The position numbers and the translations under genes are program-made. The notes below the pieces were generated by a model. It was not told where the DNA came from and did no database searches. It saw only the letters and a list, made by a program, of their open reading frames with translations. From an uncultured Verrucomicrobiota bacterium (lineage in GTDB: Bacteria; Verrucomicrobiota; Kiritimatiellia; RFP12; UBA3636), in assembly GCA_946612175.1 (NCBI GenBank), contig CAMOEO010000211.1:1-5638 (forward strand): 5,638 bases of DNA. Direction: 5' to 3'. This document shows positions 1 to 5,015 of this stretch, piece by piece; the stretch's first letter is position 1, and the number at the start of each line of letters is the position of its first letter.

Positions 1-58
1 GCTCCGCCCCGCGACGTTCGCACGCCCGCAAAACTCCGTTCCCGTCGATTTTCCCAAG

Positions 59-1363
59 ATGAACCGCCCTCCCCTTTCCGAACGCATCGCCCGCCTGTAC
101 GAACGGCGGACCTTCGGCATCAAGCCCGGACTCCAGAGCATCGCCGACCTGTTCCGCGAGCTCGGCGACCCGCAGCGCGCGGTCCGCGTCGTCCATGTCG
201 CGGGAACCGACGGGAAGGGCTCCGTCTCGTCGATGATCGCCTCCATCCTTGGCGCGACCGGGGCGAAGGTGGGGCTCTACACCTCGCCGCATCTCGTACG
301 GCTCACGGAGCGCTTCCGCATCGGCGGGCGCGAGATGCCCGAGGAGACGCTGGAGGAGCTCCTCGGCGAGGTCGAGGACGCCTGCGCGCGGCTCGTCGCG
401 TCGGGACGGCCCGAGCCCACCTTCTTCGAGGCGACGACGGCGCTCTGCCTGCTCTGGTTTGCGCGCGAGGGCGTCTCCCTCGCCGTGGCGGAGTGCGGCA
501 TGGGGGGCCGGCTCGACGCGACCAACGTCCTGCTCCCCGCCACGAGCGTCGTCACGCGCATCGGCATGGACCACATGCAGTACCTCGGCGACACGCTCGA
601 GGCCATCGCCGGCGAGAAGGCCGGCATCGCAAAGAAGGGCGTTCCGCTCGTCCTGGGCGCGATGCCGGACGAGGCACGCGCGGCGATCGAGGCGCACGCG
701 GCCGCGATCGGCGCGCCCGTCGTCCGCGCGCCGGAGGCATGCGCGGTACGGCGCGTCTCGGGCGATCTCCGCGGGCAGCGGCTCGCGGTCGAGACGCCCG
801 GCGAGTCCTACGGCACGGTGCGGACGAGGCTGGCGGCGTCCTACCAGGTCGAGAACGTCGCGACGGCGGTCGCCGCGGTCGAGACGTTCGGGCGCGCGCT
901 CGGCGTCACGATCCCGCGGGAGTGCGTCGTGCGCGGGCTTTCGGAGACGGAGATGCCCGCGCGCTTCCAGCTGCTGGGGACGGACCCCGACACGATCCTC
1001 GACGGCGGCCACAACCCCTGCGCGGGCGCGGCGCTGGCGAAGGCGCTGCGCGACGCGAAGGCCGGGCACGGCGTCCGGCTCGTGTGCGGCATGTGCGCGG
1101 ACAAGGACGCGGCGGGCTTCCTCCGAGCGCTCGCCCCGGTCGCCGGCAAGGTCTGGACCGTCCCGCTCTCCAACCCGCGCGGACTCGCACCAGAGAAGCT
1201 CGCGGCCTTCGCGCGCGGCGCCGGGCTGCGCGAGGTCCGCGCCTGCACGACGCTCGCCGAAGGGCTCGACGCCGCGCGCGCCGACGCCCGCGAGGCGGGC
1301 CGCCCCGTCGTCATCGCCGGCTCGCTCTTCCTGGCGGGGGACGTCCTCGCCGCCACCCGATGA
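59..1363 (+). CDS. folC: Folylpolyglutamate synthase / dihydrofolate synthase (FolC)
   Basis: This is a cytoplasmic Mur-ligase-family enzyme that adds glutamate to folates in an ATP-dependent reaction; many bacterial members also make dihydrofolate from dihydropteroate. At 434 aa the length is normal for the family. Visible motifs are the N-terminal FGIKPGLQSI (res. 19-28), the ATP P-loop GTDGKGSV (49-56), TSPHL (75-79), TFFEATTA (121-128), the GMGGRLDATN block (147-156), DHMQYLGDT (171-179) leading into EKAGI (186-190, whose lysine is usually carbamylated), LDGGHNP (314-320) and GSLFLAGDV (421-429). The P-loop has Asp where Asn is usual (GTNGKGS), and LDGGHNP replaces LDGAHNP. The ATG at 59 is the first possible start in this frame within the window and places the family's N-terminus correctly. 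No Shine-Dalgarno sequence precedes it. The last four bases overlap the start of gluQ. Whether it has both activities or only FPGS activity cannot be read from sequence. Confidence 0.96.
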   Translation: MNRPPLSERIARLYERRTFGIKPGLQSIADLFRELGDPQRAVRVVHVAGTDGKGSVSSMIASILGATGAKVGLYTSPHLVRLTERFRIGGREMPEETLEELLGEVEDACARLVASGRPEPTFFEATTALCLLWFAREGVSLAVAECGMGGRLDATNVLLPATSVVTRIGMDHMQYLGDTLEAIAGEKAGIAKKGVPLVLGAMPDEARAAIEAHAAAIGAPVVRAPEACAVRRVSGDLRGQRLAVETPGESYGTVRTRLAASYQVENVATAVAAVETFGRALGVTIPRECVVRGLSETEMPARFQLLGTDPDTILDGGHNPCAGAALAKALRDAKAGHGVRLVCGMCADKDAAGFLRALAPVAGKVWTVPLSNPRGLAPEKLAAFARGAGLREVRACTTLAEGLDAARADAREAGRPVVIAGSLFLAGDVLAATR

Positions 1364-2397
1364 ACCCCGCCGCCGCGCCGGCGCCGGGCCCCGCCGCGCC
1401 GCCGCGCGGGCGCCTCGCGCCGAGCCCGACCGGGGCGCTGCACCTCGGCAACGCCCGCTCCTTCCTGCTGGCGTGGCTCTCGGTCCGCTCGCGGGGCGGG
1501 ACGCTCGTGCTCCGGATCGAGGACCTCGACCACCCGAAGGTGAAGCCCGGGGCCGCGGGGCAGGCGATCGAGGACCTGCGCTGGCTCGGGCTCGACTGGG
1601 ACGAGGGCCCCGACGCCGGGGGGGCGCAGGGACCGTACGTGCAGTCGCTCCGCCGCGACCGCTACCGCGCGGCGCTCGCCGCGCTGCGCGCGAAGGGCCT
1701 CGCCTACCCGTGCGTCTGCTCGCGGCGCGACGTCGAGGAGGCGCAGTCCGCGCCGCACGGGCGCGACCCGCATTCGCTCGCCTACCCGGGGCGCTGCCGC
1801 GGGCGTTTCGCCACGTGGGAGGAGGCCGCCGCCGCGTTGCCGCCGGACCGCTCGCCCGTGTGGCGCTTCCGCGCCGCGCCGGGCGTCTCGGCGTTCGACG
1901 ACCTCGTCCTCGGGCGGCGCGAGCTGGACCTCGCGCGGGAGCTCGGCGACTTCGCCCTCGCGCGCGACCCGGACGGCGCGGGGTACCAGCTCGCGTGCGT
2001 CGTCGACGACGCCGCGATGGGCGTCACGGAGGTGCTGCGCGGCGACGACCTCGTGGACGCGACGCACTGCCAGCTCGCGCTGCAGGCGGCGCTCGGGCTC
2101 CCCCGCCCCGCCTACGCGCACGTCCCGCTCGTCGTGGCCGAGGACGGCCGCCGCCTCGCCAAGCGCCACGGCGACACGCGTCTGCGCGCGCTCCGCGAGG
2201 CGGGCGTGCCGGCGGAACGCGTTGTCGGGCTCCTCGCGTGGTGGAGCGGACTGGCGCCGTTCGGCGCGGAGCTCCGCCCCGCCGACCTGCTCCCCGGGTT
2301 CTCGCTCGCGCGCCTTCCGCGCGGCCCCGCGGTCCTCGACGCGCGCGTCCGCGCCCTGCTCGGCGTTCCGGAGCCGGCGCCGGCGGCACCGCGCTAG
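1360..2397 (+). CDS. gluQ: Glutamyl-Q tRNA(Asp) synthetase (GluQ / GluQ-RS)
   Basis: This is a truncated glutamyl-tRNA synthetase paralogue. The family activates glutamate and attaches it to queuosine in the anticodon of tRNA(Asp), rather than charging the 3' end. The 345-aa protein holds the class I catalytic core: PSPTGALHLGNA with HIGH-type HLGN (res. 21-32), RIEDLD (52-57), LRGDDLVDAT (226-235), and a KMSKS-equivalent LAKRHGD (266-272). The four zinc ligands characteristic of GluQ-RS are visible as C118, C120, Y142 and C146. It ends about where GluRS would begin its anticodon-binding domain, which favours GluQ over a full GluRS. The start is the ATG of an ATGA overlap with the folC stop, implying translational coupling; no Shine-Dalgarno sequence is seen. 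About 16 Pro/Ala-rich residues precede the conserved core. The stop codon overlaps that of the convergent - strand gene. Confidence 0.93.
   Translation: MNPAAAPAPGPAAPPRGRLAPSPTGALHLGNARSFLLAWLSVRSRGGTLVLRIEDLDHPKVKPGAAGQAIEDLRWLGLDWDEGPDAGGAQGPYVQSLRRDRYRAALAALRAKGLAYPCVCSRRDVEEAQSAPHGRDPHSLAYPGRCRGRFATWEEAAAALPPDRSPVWRFRAAPGVSAFDDLVLGRRELDLARELGDFALARDPDGAGYQLACVVDDAAMGVTEVLRGDDLVDATHCQLALQAALGLPRPAYAHVPLVVAEDGRRLAKRHGDTRLRALREAGVPAERVVGLLAWWSGLAPFGAELRPADLLPGFSLARLPRGPAVLDARVRALLGVPEPAPAAPR
2394..2397. other. Interlocked stop codons of convergent genes (CTAG)
   Basis: The palindrome CTAG supplies TAG to gluQ on the + strand (2395-2397) and TAG to the - strand Tad-like gene (2394-2396). 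The two operons therefore converge with a four-base overlap and no intergenic spacer. A short inverted repeat, CGCGC at 2390-2394 and GCGCG at 2399-2403, surrounds it, but there is no T-tract on either side, so a classical intrinsic terminator is not supported. Confidence 0.9.
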
Positions 2398-3812
2398 TGC
2401 GCGTGGCGCGAGCCGCCGCCGGGGCCGCCGCCGTGCGGGGAGATCGTGCACTTCCAGGCGTTCGTCGAGAGCCAGCGCACGCCGCGCTCGCGGAACGCGG
2501 GGATCTCCCAGCGCGCGAGCGCCGCGCAGTGGCGGCAGGAGCCGGGAAGGACGGAGGGGCCGCGCGCGACGTAGAGCGGCAGGTGCTCGGCGCAGTGGCG
2601 GCGCCACGCGAGGTCGAAGGCGCCCCCCGCGGGCGCGGACGAGGCGTCGAGCGGGATCAGCCGCACCTCGCGGAACGCGGGCAGCACGAGCGGCGTCGCG
2701 GTCGGGGGCAGGCGCCCGCCCGTCTCCGCGCGCAGGTAGCCGAAGGGCTTCGCGGCGGCCGTCCAGACCATCGGCGTCGCGCCCGACTCCGGCGAGGTGA
2801 GGCGGTCGACGGGGTTCTCGACGCGCATCGCCGCGTCGGCGCCCGCGTAGTCGTACTCGGGCCGCAGGTCGCCGACGACCGGGAAGGACGGGTCGCGCAT
2901 GACCTCCCAGCCCCCCCAGCGCGAGAGGTCGTAGCGGATCCACGCCTGCGCCGGAAGGCCGTCGGGCGCGTCGCCCGTCCAGGCGGGGAGCCGCAGCGCG
3001 GCCTCCTCCAGCGCCTCGTCCACGCCGTCCATCCGCGCGACGCGGGCCGGCGCGATCGGCGCCGGGAGAAGGTGGAGCCCGAGCAGCTCCGGCGAGAAGG
3101 GCGCGGCCTCCGGCGGGTCCGGCAGCGCCGGCCACCAGCGGAAGTCGGAGTAGTCCTCCAGCAGGCCGGGCGCCGCGCGATGGAACCAGCACCAGTCGCG
3201 CCCGAGCACGGCGGCGTAGAACGCGGGGTCGAGCAGGACGTGGCCGCCGGCGGGGTCGCCGTAGAACGCGGCGTTGTCGACGCCCGCCGCGACGCCGCCG
3301 TCGGCGATCGCGTCGAGCATGTCCGCGTACTCGTCCCACGCGCCCGGCCACGGCTCCGGCAGCGCGGTCGTCCCGCCCGCGGACGCGGCGTACTCGCGGC
3401 GCGCGCGGGAGGCCGCATCGCGCACGAACGCGACGAAGTCCGGGTTGGACGGCGCGCCGTTGCGCATCGCCGCCTGCTGCGCCGCGGCGACGCCCGCGAG
3501 CGGCCCGGCGAAGAGGGCGCGGACCTGGGCGGACGTGATCGCGTCGACCGCGGCCGCGTCGTCCGCCGCCAGCGCCAGCAGGTGGAAGAGGTTCAGCTCG
3601 CCCTCCAGCTCCAGCGTCTCGGCCTGCCAGCGGGCGCCCGCGAGCGCGGCGGCGTCGCCCGCGTTCTGCGTGCGGTCCCGCGCCATGACGAGATGGTGGA
3701 CGTCCGCGAGCCACAGCGCCGCGAAGAGCAGCACCAGCACCGCGAGCAGGACCACGAGGATCACCTGCCCCGCGTTCCGCCGCGCCGCGCGCCTCTCCTT
3801 CCCTCCGACCAT
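2394..3812 (-). CDS. TadE/G-like ('Tad' domain) membrane-anchored protein, large
   Basis: The 472-aa protein begins with a basic stretch (KERRAARR, res. 5-12), then GQ (15-16) and one hydrophobic segment (about 17-37), followed by TQNAGDAAALAGA (48-60). The last block matches the N-terminal 'Tad' domain of TadG-like Flp pilus proteins, where it follows the membrane anchor. The remaining 400 or so residues, presumably extracytoplasmic, match nothing I recognise. They are rich in Trp, Pro and Asp, and I see no clear von Willebrand MIDAS motif. Near the C-terminus are four cysteines (C407, C426, C429, C455), including CRHC, and a Gly/His tail. It is last in the four-gene cassette, 15 bases after the tadE-like stop. 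The start is ambiguous: GTG at 3815 is followed immediately by ATG at 3812. The GGAGG upstream (3822-3826) lies about eight bases from the ATG, so the ATG is preferred. Membership of a Tad system is well supported; the exact role is not. Confidence 0.85.
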   Translation of the reverse strand: MVGGKERRAARRNAGQVILVVLLAVLVLLFAALWLADVHHLVMARDRTQNAGDAAALAGARWQAETLELEGELNLFHLLALAADDAAAVDAITSAQVRALFAGPLAGVAAAQQAAMRNGAPSNPDFVAFVRDAASRARREYAASAGGTTALPEPWPGAWDEYADMLDAIADGGVAAGVDNAAFYGDPAGGHVLLDPAFYAAVLGRDWCWFHRAAPGLLEDYSDFRWWPALPDPPEAAPFSPELLGLHLLPAPIAPARVARMDGVDEALEEAALRLPAWTGDAPDGLPAQAWIRYDLSRWGGWEVMRDPSFPVVGDLRPEYDYAGADAAMRVENPVDRLTSPESGATPMVWTAAAKPFGYLRAETGGRLPPTATPLVLPAFREVRLIPLDASSAPAGGAFDLAWRRHCAEHLPLYVARGPSVLPGSCRHCAALARWEIPAFRERGVRWLSTNAWKCTISPHGGGPGGGSRHAH

Positions 3813-3819
3813 CACCTTC

Positions 3820-3828
3820 CCCTCCGGC
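3820..3828 (-). promoter_or_regulatory. Shine-Dalgarno of the large Tad-like gene
   Basis: The - strand reads GGAGGGGAAG directly after the TAG stop of the tadE-like gene and just before GTGATG. The GGAGG core lies five bases from the GTG and eight from the ATG, which favours the ATG at 3812. It is the only strong ribosome binding site within the - strand cassette, and it suggests independent initiation rather than simple coupling. Confidence 0.7.
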
Positions 3829-4391
3829 TATTCGAGATACAGACCGGAGTGGTCGCCCGCGGCGCCGAACGCCTCGACGGGGACGCGCGGGACGCCCTCC
3901 TCGTCGAGGTCCGCCCAGGGGAAGAGGATCGGCGCGAACGGCATGTCGAGCGGGGCGTCCTGGCGGACGCCGTACGAGAGCGCCCCCTCGCCGGCGAGCA
4001 TCGGACCATGTTCCGAGAAGCGGAACGAGCCCCGCTCCCACTCGGAGTAGTCGAGCACGTACGCGGCCCGCGCGTGGTTCTCCGAGGCGAGATACTCGGG
4101 GATGCGCGCCCGCTCGAACGCGGCCAGGTCGCCGTCCTCCGCGGCATCGTAGCCGATGCCGTCCGAGAGCAGCCGCCCGGAGACGGGGATCGCCGCGACG
4201 CGCGCGGCCTTCTCCGCCATCCACTCGTTGAACCCGACGGCGCGGGCGCGCGCCGCGCGCGAGGCGGCGTGGTGCAGGATGTCGCGCCCGCCGATCGCGA
4301 GCGCGGCCTGCAGGAAGCCGAACAGCATCAGGCAGAGGACGAGCAGGACGAGCAGCGTCTCGAGCAGGGCCTGGCCGGAGCGGCGGGCCAT
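3828..4391 (-). CDS. TadE-like pseudopilin
   Basis: This 187-aa protein has a short basic leader MARRSG, then QALLE, giving the prepilin peptidase signature G6|Q7...E11 with Glu at +5 of the mature protein. A hydrophobic helix follows (about 8-33), and then an Arg/Ala helix (ASRAARARAVG, 43-53) typical after TadE anchors. TadE-type proteins are minor pseudopilins of the Flp pilus, processed by TadV/CpaA and held in the inner membrane with the remainder outside. The C-terminal part is acidic and unlike anything I can name. The gene starts 19 bases after the 78-aa pilin stop with no Shine-Dalgarno sequence, and is followed within 15 bases by the larger Tad-like gene, so all are likely co-transcribed. 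ATG at 4391 is the only start that gives a normal short leader. Confidence 0.85.
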   Translation of the reverse strand: MARRSGQALLETLLVLLVLCLMLFGFLQAALAIGGRDILHHAASRAARARAVGFNEWMAEKAARVAAIPVSGRLLSDGIGYDAAEDGDLAAFERARIPEYLASENHARAAYVLDYSEWERGSFRFSEHGPMLAGEGALSYGVRQDAPLDMPFAPILFPWADLDEEGVPRVPVEAFGAAGDHSGLYLE

Positions 4392-4410
4392 GGCGGAAGC
4401 AGCGAAGGGC

Positions 4411-4647
4411 CTAGAGCCCCTCTTCGGAGAGGTCCTTGAACTGCTCGGAGGACTTCGTCTGCGCCTCCGACTGCGCCTCCGACGCCTTGTCGGACGACGT
4501 GAGCGAGCTGACGGCGCCGGAGGTCTTCTCCTTGACCGTGTCGCCGAGGAGGCCGAACACCGCGAGGGCGGCGATGGCGATGACGACGACGATGATGATG
4601 TACTCGACCATGGTCTGGCCGGACCGGGCGTTGTTCCTGTTCTTCAT
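4411..4647 (-). CDS. Flp-type pilin, 78 aa
   Basis: This is a small pilin-family protein. The 10-aa leader MKNRNNARSG ends at the cleavage glycine, and the mature N-terminus reads QTMVEY, with Glu at +5 followed by Tyr as in Flp pilins. The helix that follows is strongly hydrophobic (about res. 17-35, rich in Ile/Val/Ala). The mature chain is about 68 aa. Its C-terminal half (about 38-78) is low-complexity and hydrophilic, rich in Ser, Glu, Lys, Gln and Ala, and lacks cysteines. The Flp family forms the filament subunit of Tad pili; here it could be the major subunit. It lies 35 bases downstream of the 56-aa pilin and 19 bases before the tadE-like gene. No Shine-Dalgarno sequence precedes the ATG. 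The start is fixed by the short leader length. Confidence 0.88.
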   Translation of the reverse strand: MKNRNNARSGQTMVEYIIIVVVIAIAALAVFGLLGDTVKEKTSGAVSSLTSSDKASEAQSEAQTKSSEQFKDLSEEGL

Positions 4648-4682
4648 GGCGCGTTTGCGTGGGTTGTGCGACGAGGGCGCGG

Positions 4683-4853
4683 CTAGGGGTATTCGGAGGC
4701 GACGAGATCGAGCGTGCGGGAGCCGTTGGAGCGAAGCCCGCCGACCAGGGCGCCGAGCGCGAACACGACGCCGAGCAGGACGACGAAGGCGAGCACGTAC
4801 TCGACCATCGTCTGGCCGCCGCGGCGGCGTACCGGGCTGCGTTGCGCTTCCAT
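4683..4853 (-). CDS. Flp-like pilin, 56 aa
   Basis: This is the first gene of the - strand cassette. A 13-residue Arg-rich leader (MEAQRSPVRRRGG) is followed by the QTMVEY mature start, with Glu at +5 and Tyr at +6. A hydrophobic helix (about res. 20-40) and a short 16-residue tail ending LVASEYP complete it. The mature form would be about 43 aa, at the small end for Flp pilins. It shares its cleavage motif with the neighbouring 78-aa pilin but little beyond it, so the two are probably distinct subunits rather than a recent duplication. ATG at 4853 gives a correct leader. The candidate -10 box lies only seven bases upstream, so the mRNA may be leaderless, and there is no Shine-Dalgarno sequence. 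Alternatively it is a minor pilin; the filament subunit cannot be chosen from sequence. Confidence 0.85.
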   Translation of the reverse strand: MEAQRSPVRRRGGQTMVEYVLAFVVLLGVVFALGALVGGLRSNGSRTLDLVASEYP

Positions 4854-4860
4854 GGCCCCG

Positions 4861-4890
4861 ATTGTAGCACAGGCTTCCCTTCCCCGACAA
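4861..4890 (-). promoter_or_regulatory. Candidate sigma70 promoter of the pilin cassette
   Basis: On the - strand, TTGTCG (4890-4885) is followed after 18 bases by TACAAT (4866-4861). TG sits one base before the -10 box, making an extended -10 (TGCTACAAT). Transcription would be expected to begin about 4853-4854, at the pilin start codon. This is a consensus match only. Confidence 0.5.
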
Positions 4891-4926
4891 GCGCTTTCTC
4901 CGCCATGCCTGTCCCGCGCGGGCGGA

Positions 4927-4956
4927 TTGCGCGGAAAGGGGCGGTTGTGGTATTCT
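4927..4956 (+). promoter_or_regulatory. Candidate sigma70 promoter of guaA
   Basis: TTGCGC (4927-4932) is followed after 18 bases by TATTCT (4951-4956), with TG one base before the -10 box (TGGTATTCT). The predicted start is near A4963, giving a 53-base leader. It has the same spacing and extended -10 design as the opposing pilin promoter. Each hexamer matches consensus only partly. Confidence 0.4.
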
Positions 4957-4973
4957 CCGCCCATCGCAACCCT

Positions 4974-4990
4974 CCGCCCGAAGCGGGCGG
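4974..4990 (+). promoter_or_regulatory. Hairpin in the guaA leader
   Basis: CCGCCCG (4974-4980) and CGGGCGG (4984-4990) are perfect inverted copies separated by AAG, predicting a seven-base-pair GC stem in the 5' leader, ending 11 bases before the AGGA ribosome binding site. No T-run follows, so it is not an intrinsic terminator. It could shape translation or mRNA stability, or be a chance consequence of the GC content. Confidence 0.35.
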
Positions 4991-5001
4991 GAACCCCACG
5001 C

Positions 5002-5005
5002 AGGA
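5002..5005 (+). promoter_or_regulatory. Ribosome binding site of guaA (AGGA)
   Basis: AGGA within CAGGAAAC lies 10 bases before ATG 5016. It supports that start over the in-frame ATG at 5040, which has no such motif upstream. Confidence 0.55.
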
Positions 5006-5015
5006 AACGAACGCC

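Larger units (their letters stand above)
4854..5015. promoter_or_regulatory. Divergent intergenic control region between pilin cassette and guaA
   Basis: This 162-base spacer separates the pilin cassette (- strand) from guaA (+ strand). It contains one candidate promoter in each direction, a perfect 10-base palindrome CCCGCGCGGG (4913-4922) between the two -35 elements, and a hairpin in the guaA leader. It is visibly richer in A/T runs than the coding sequence. No small gene, tRNA or known riboswitch was recognised in it. Confidence 0.7.

Noticed and set aside
3..62. End of an upstream gene overlapping the folC start (frame reaching TGA at 60-62)
   Set aside because: The frame is open from the window edge and would give an ATGA overlap like folC/gluQ. 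However, third positions lack the GC bias of the real genes here and only about 19 codons are visible, so it cannot be supported.
1360..2397. Full-length glutamyl-tRNA synthetase (gltX)
   Set aside because: The protein stops after the catalytic core, lacks an anticodon-binding domain, and has the C-x-C...Y...C zinc ligands typical of GluQ-RS.
2380..2422. Bidirectional intrinsic terminator formed by CCGGCGGC (2380-2387) and GCCGCCGG (2415-2422)
   Set aside because: The repeat is inverted but has a long loop, lies in coding sequence, and has no T-run on either strand. Such repeats are common by chance in GC-rich DNA.
841..4224. A long stop-free - strand frame of about 3.4 kb
   Set aside because: It lies antisense to folC and gluQ and out of frame with the Tad-like genes. 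Its translation is low-complexity and Arg/Gly/Ala-rich, so it is a composition artefact.
249..4439. A stop-free + strand frame over 4 kb long, highly arginine-, proline- and alanine-rich
   Set aside because: It crosses five genes on both strands, each with clear family motifs, and its translation has no recognisable domain. Stop codons are simply rare at this GC content.
4963..5015. Purine riboswitch in the guaA leader
   Set aside because: The leader is about 53 bases and shows only one simple GC hairpin. It is too short for, and lacks the three-way junction of, a purine aptamer.
4905..5015. Upstream ATG at 4905 in frame with guaA
   Set aside because: The extension would run through the candidate promoter and leader hairpin, shows no family similarity, and has no ribosome binding site, whereas ATG 5016 has AGGA at proper spacing.
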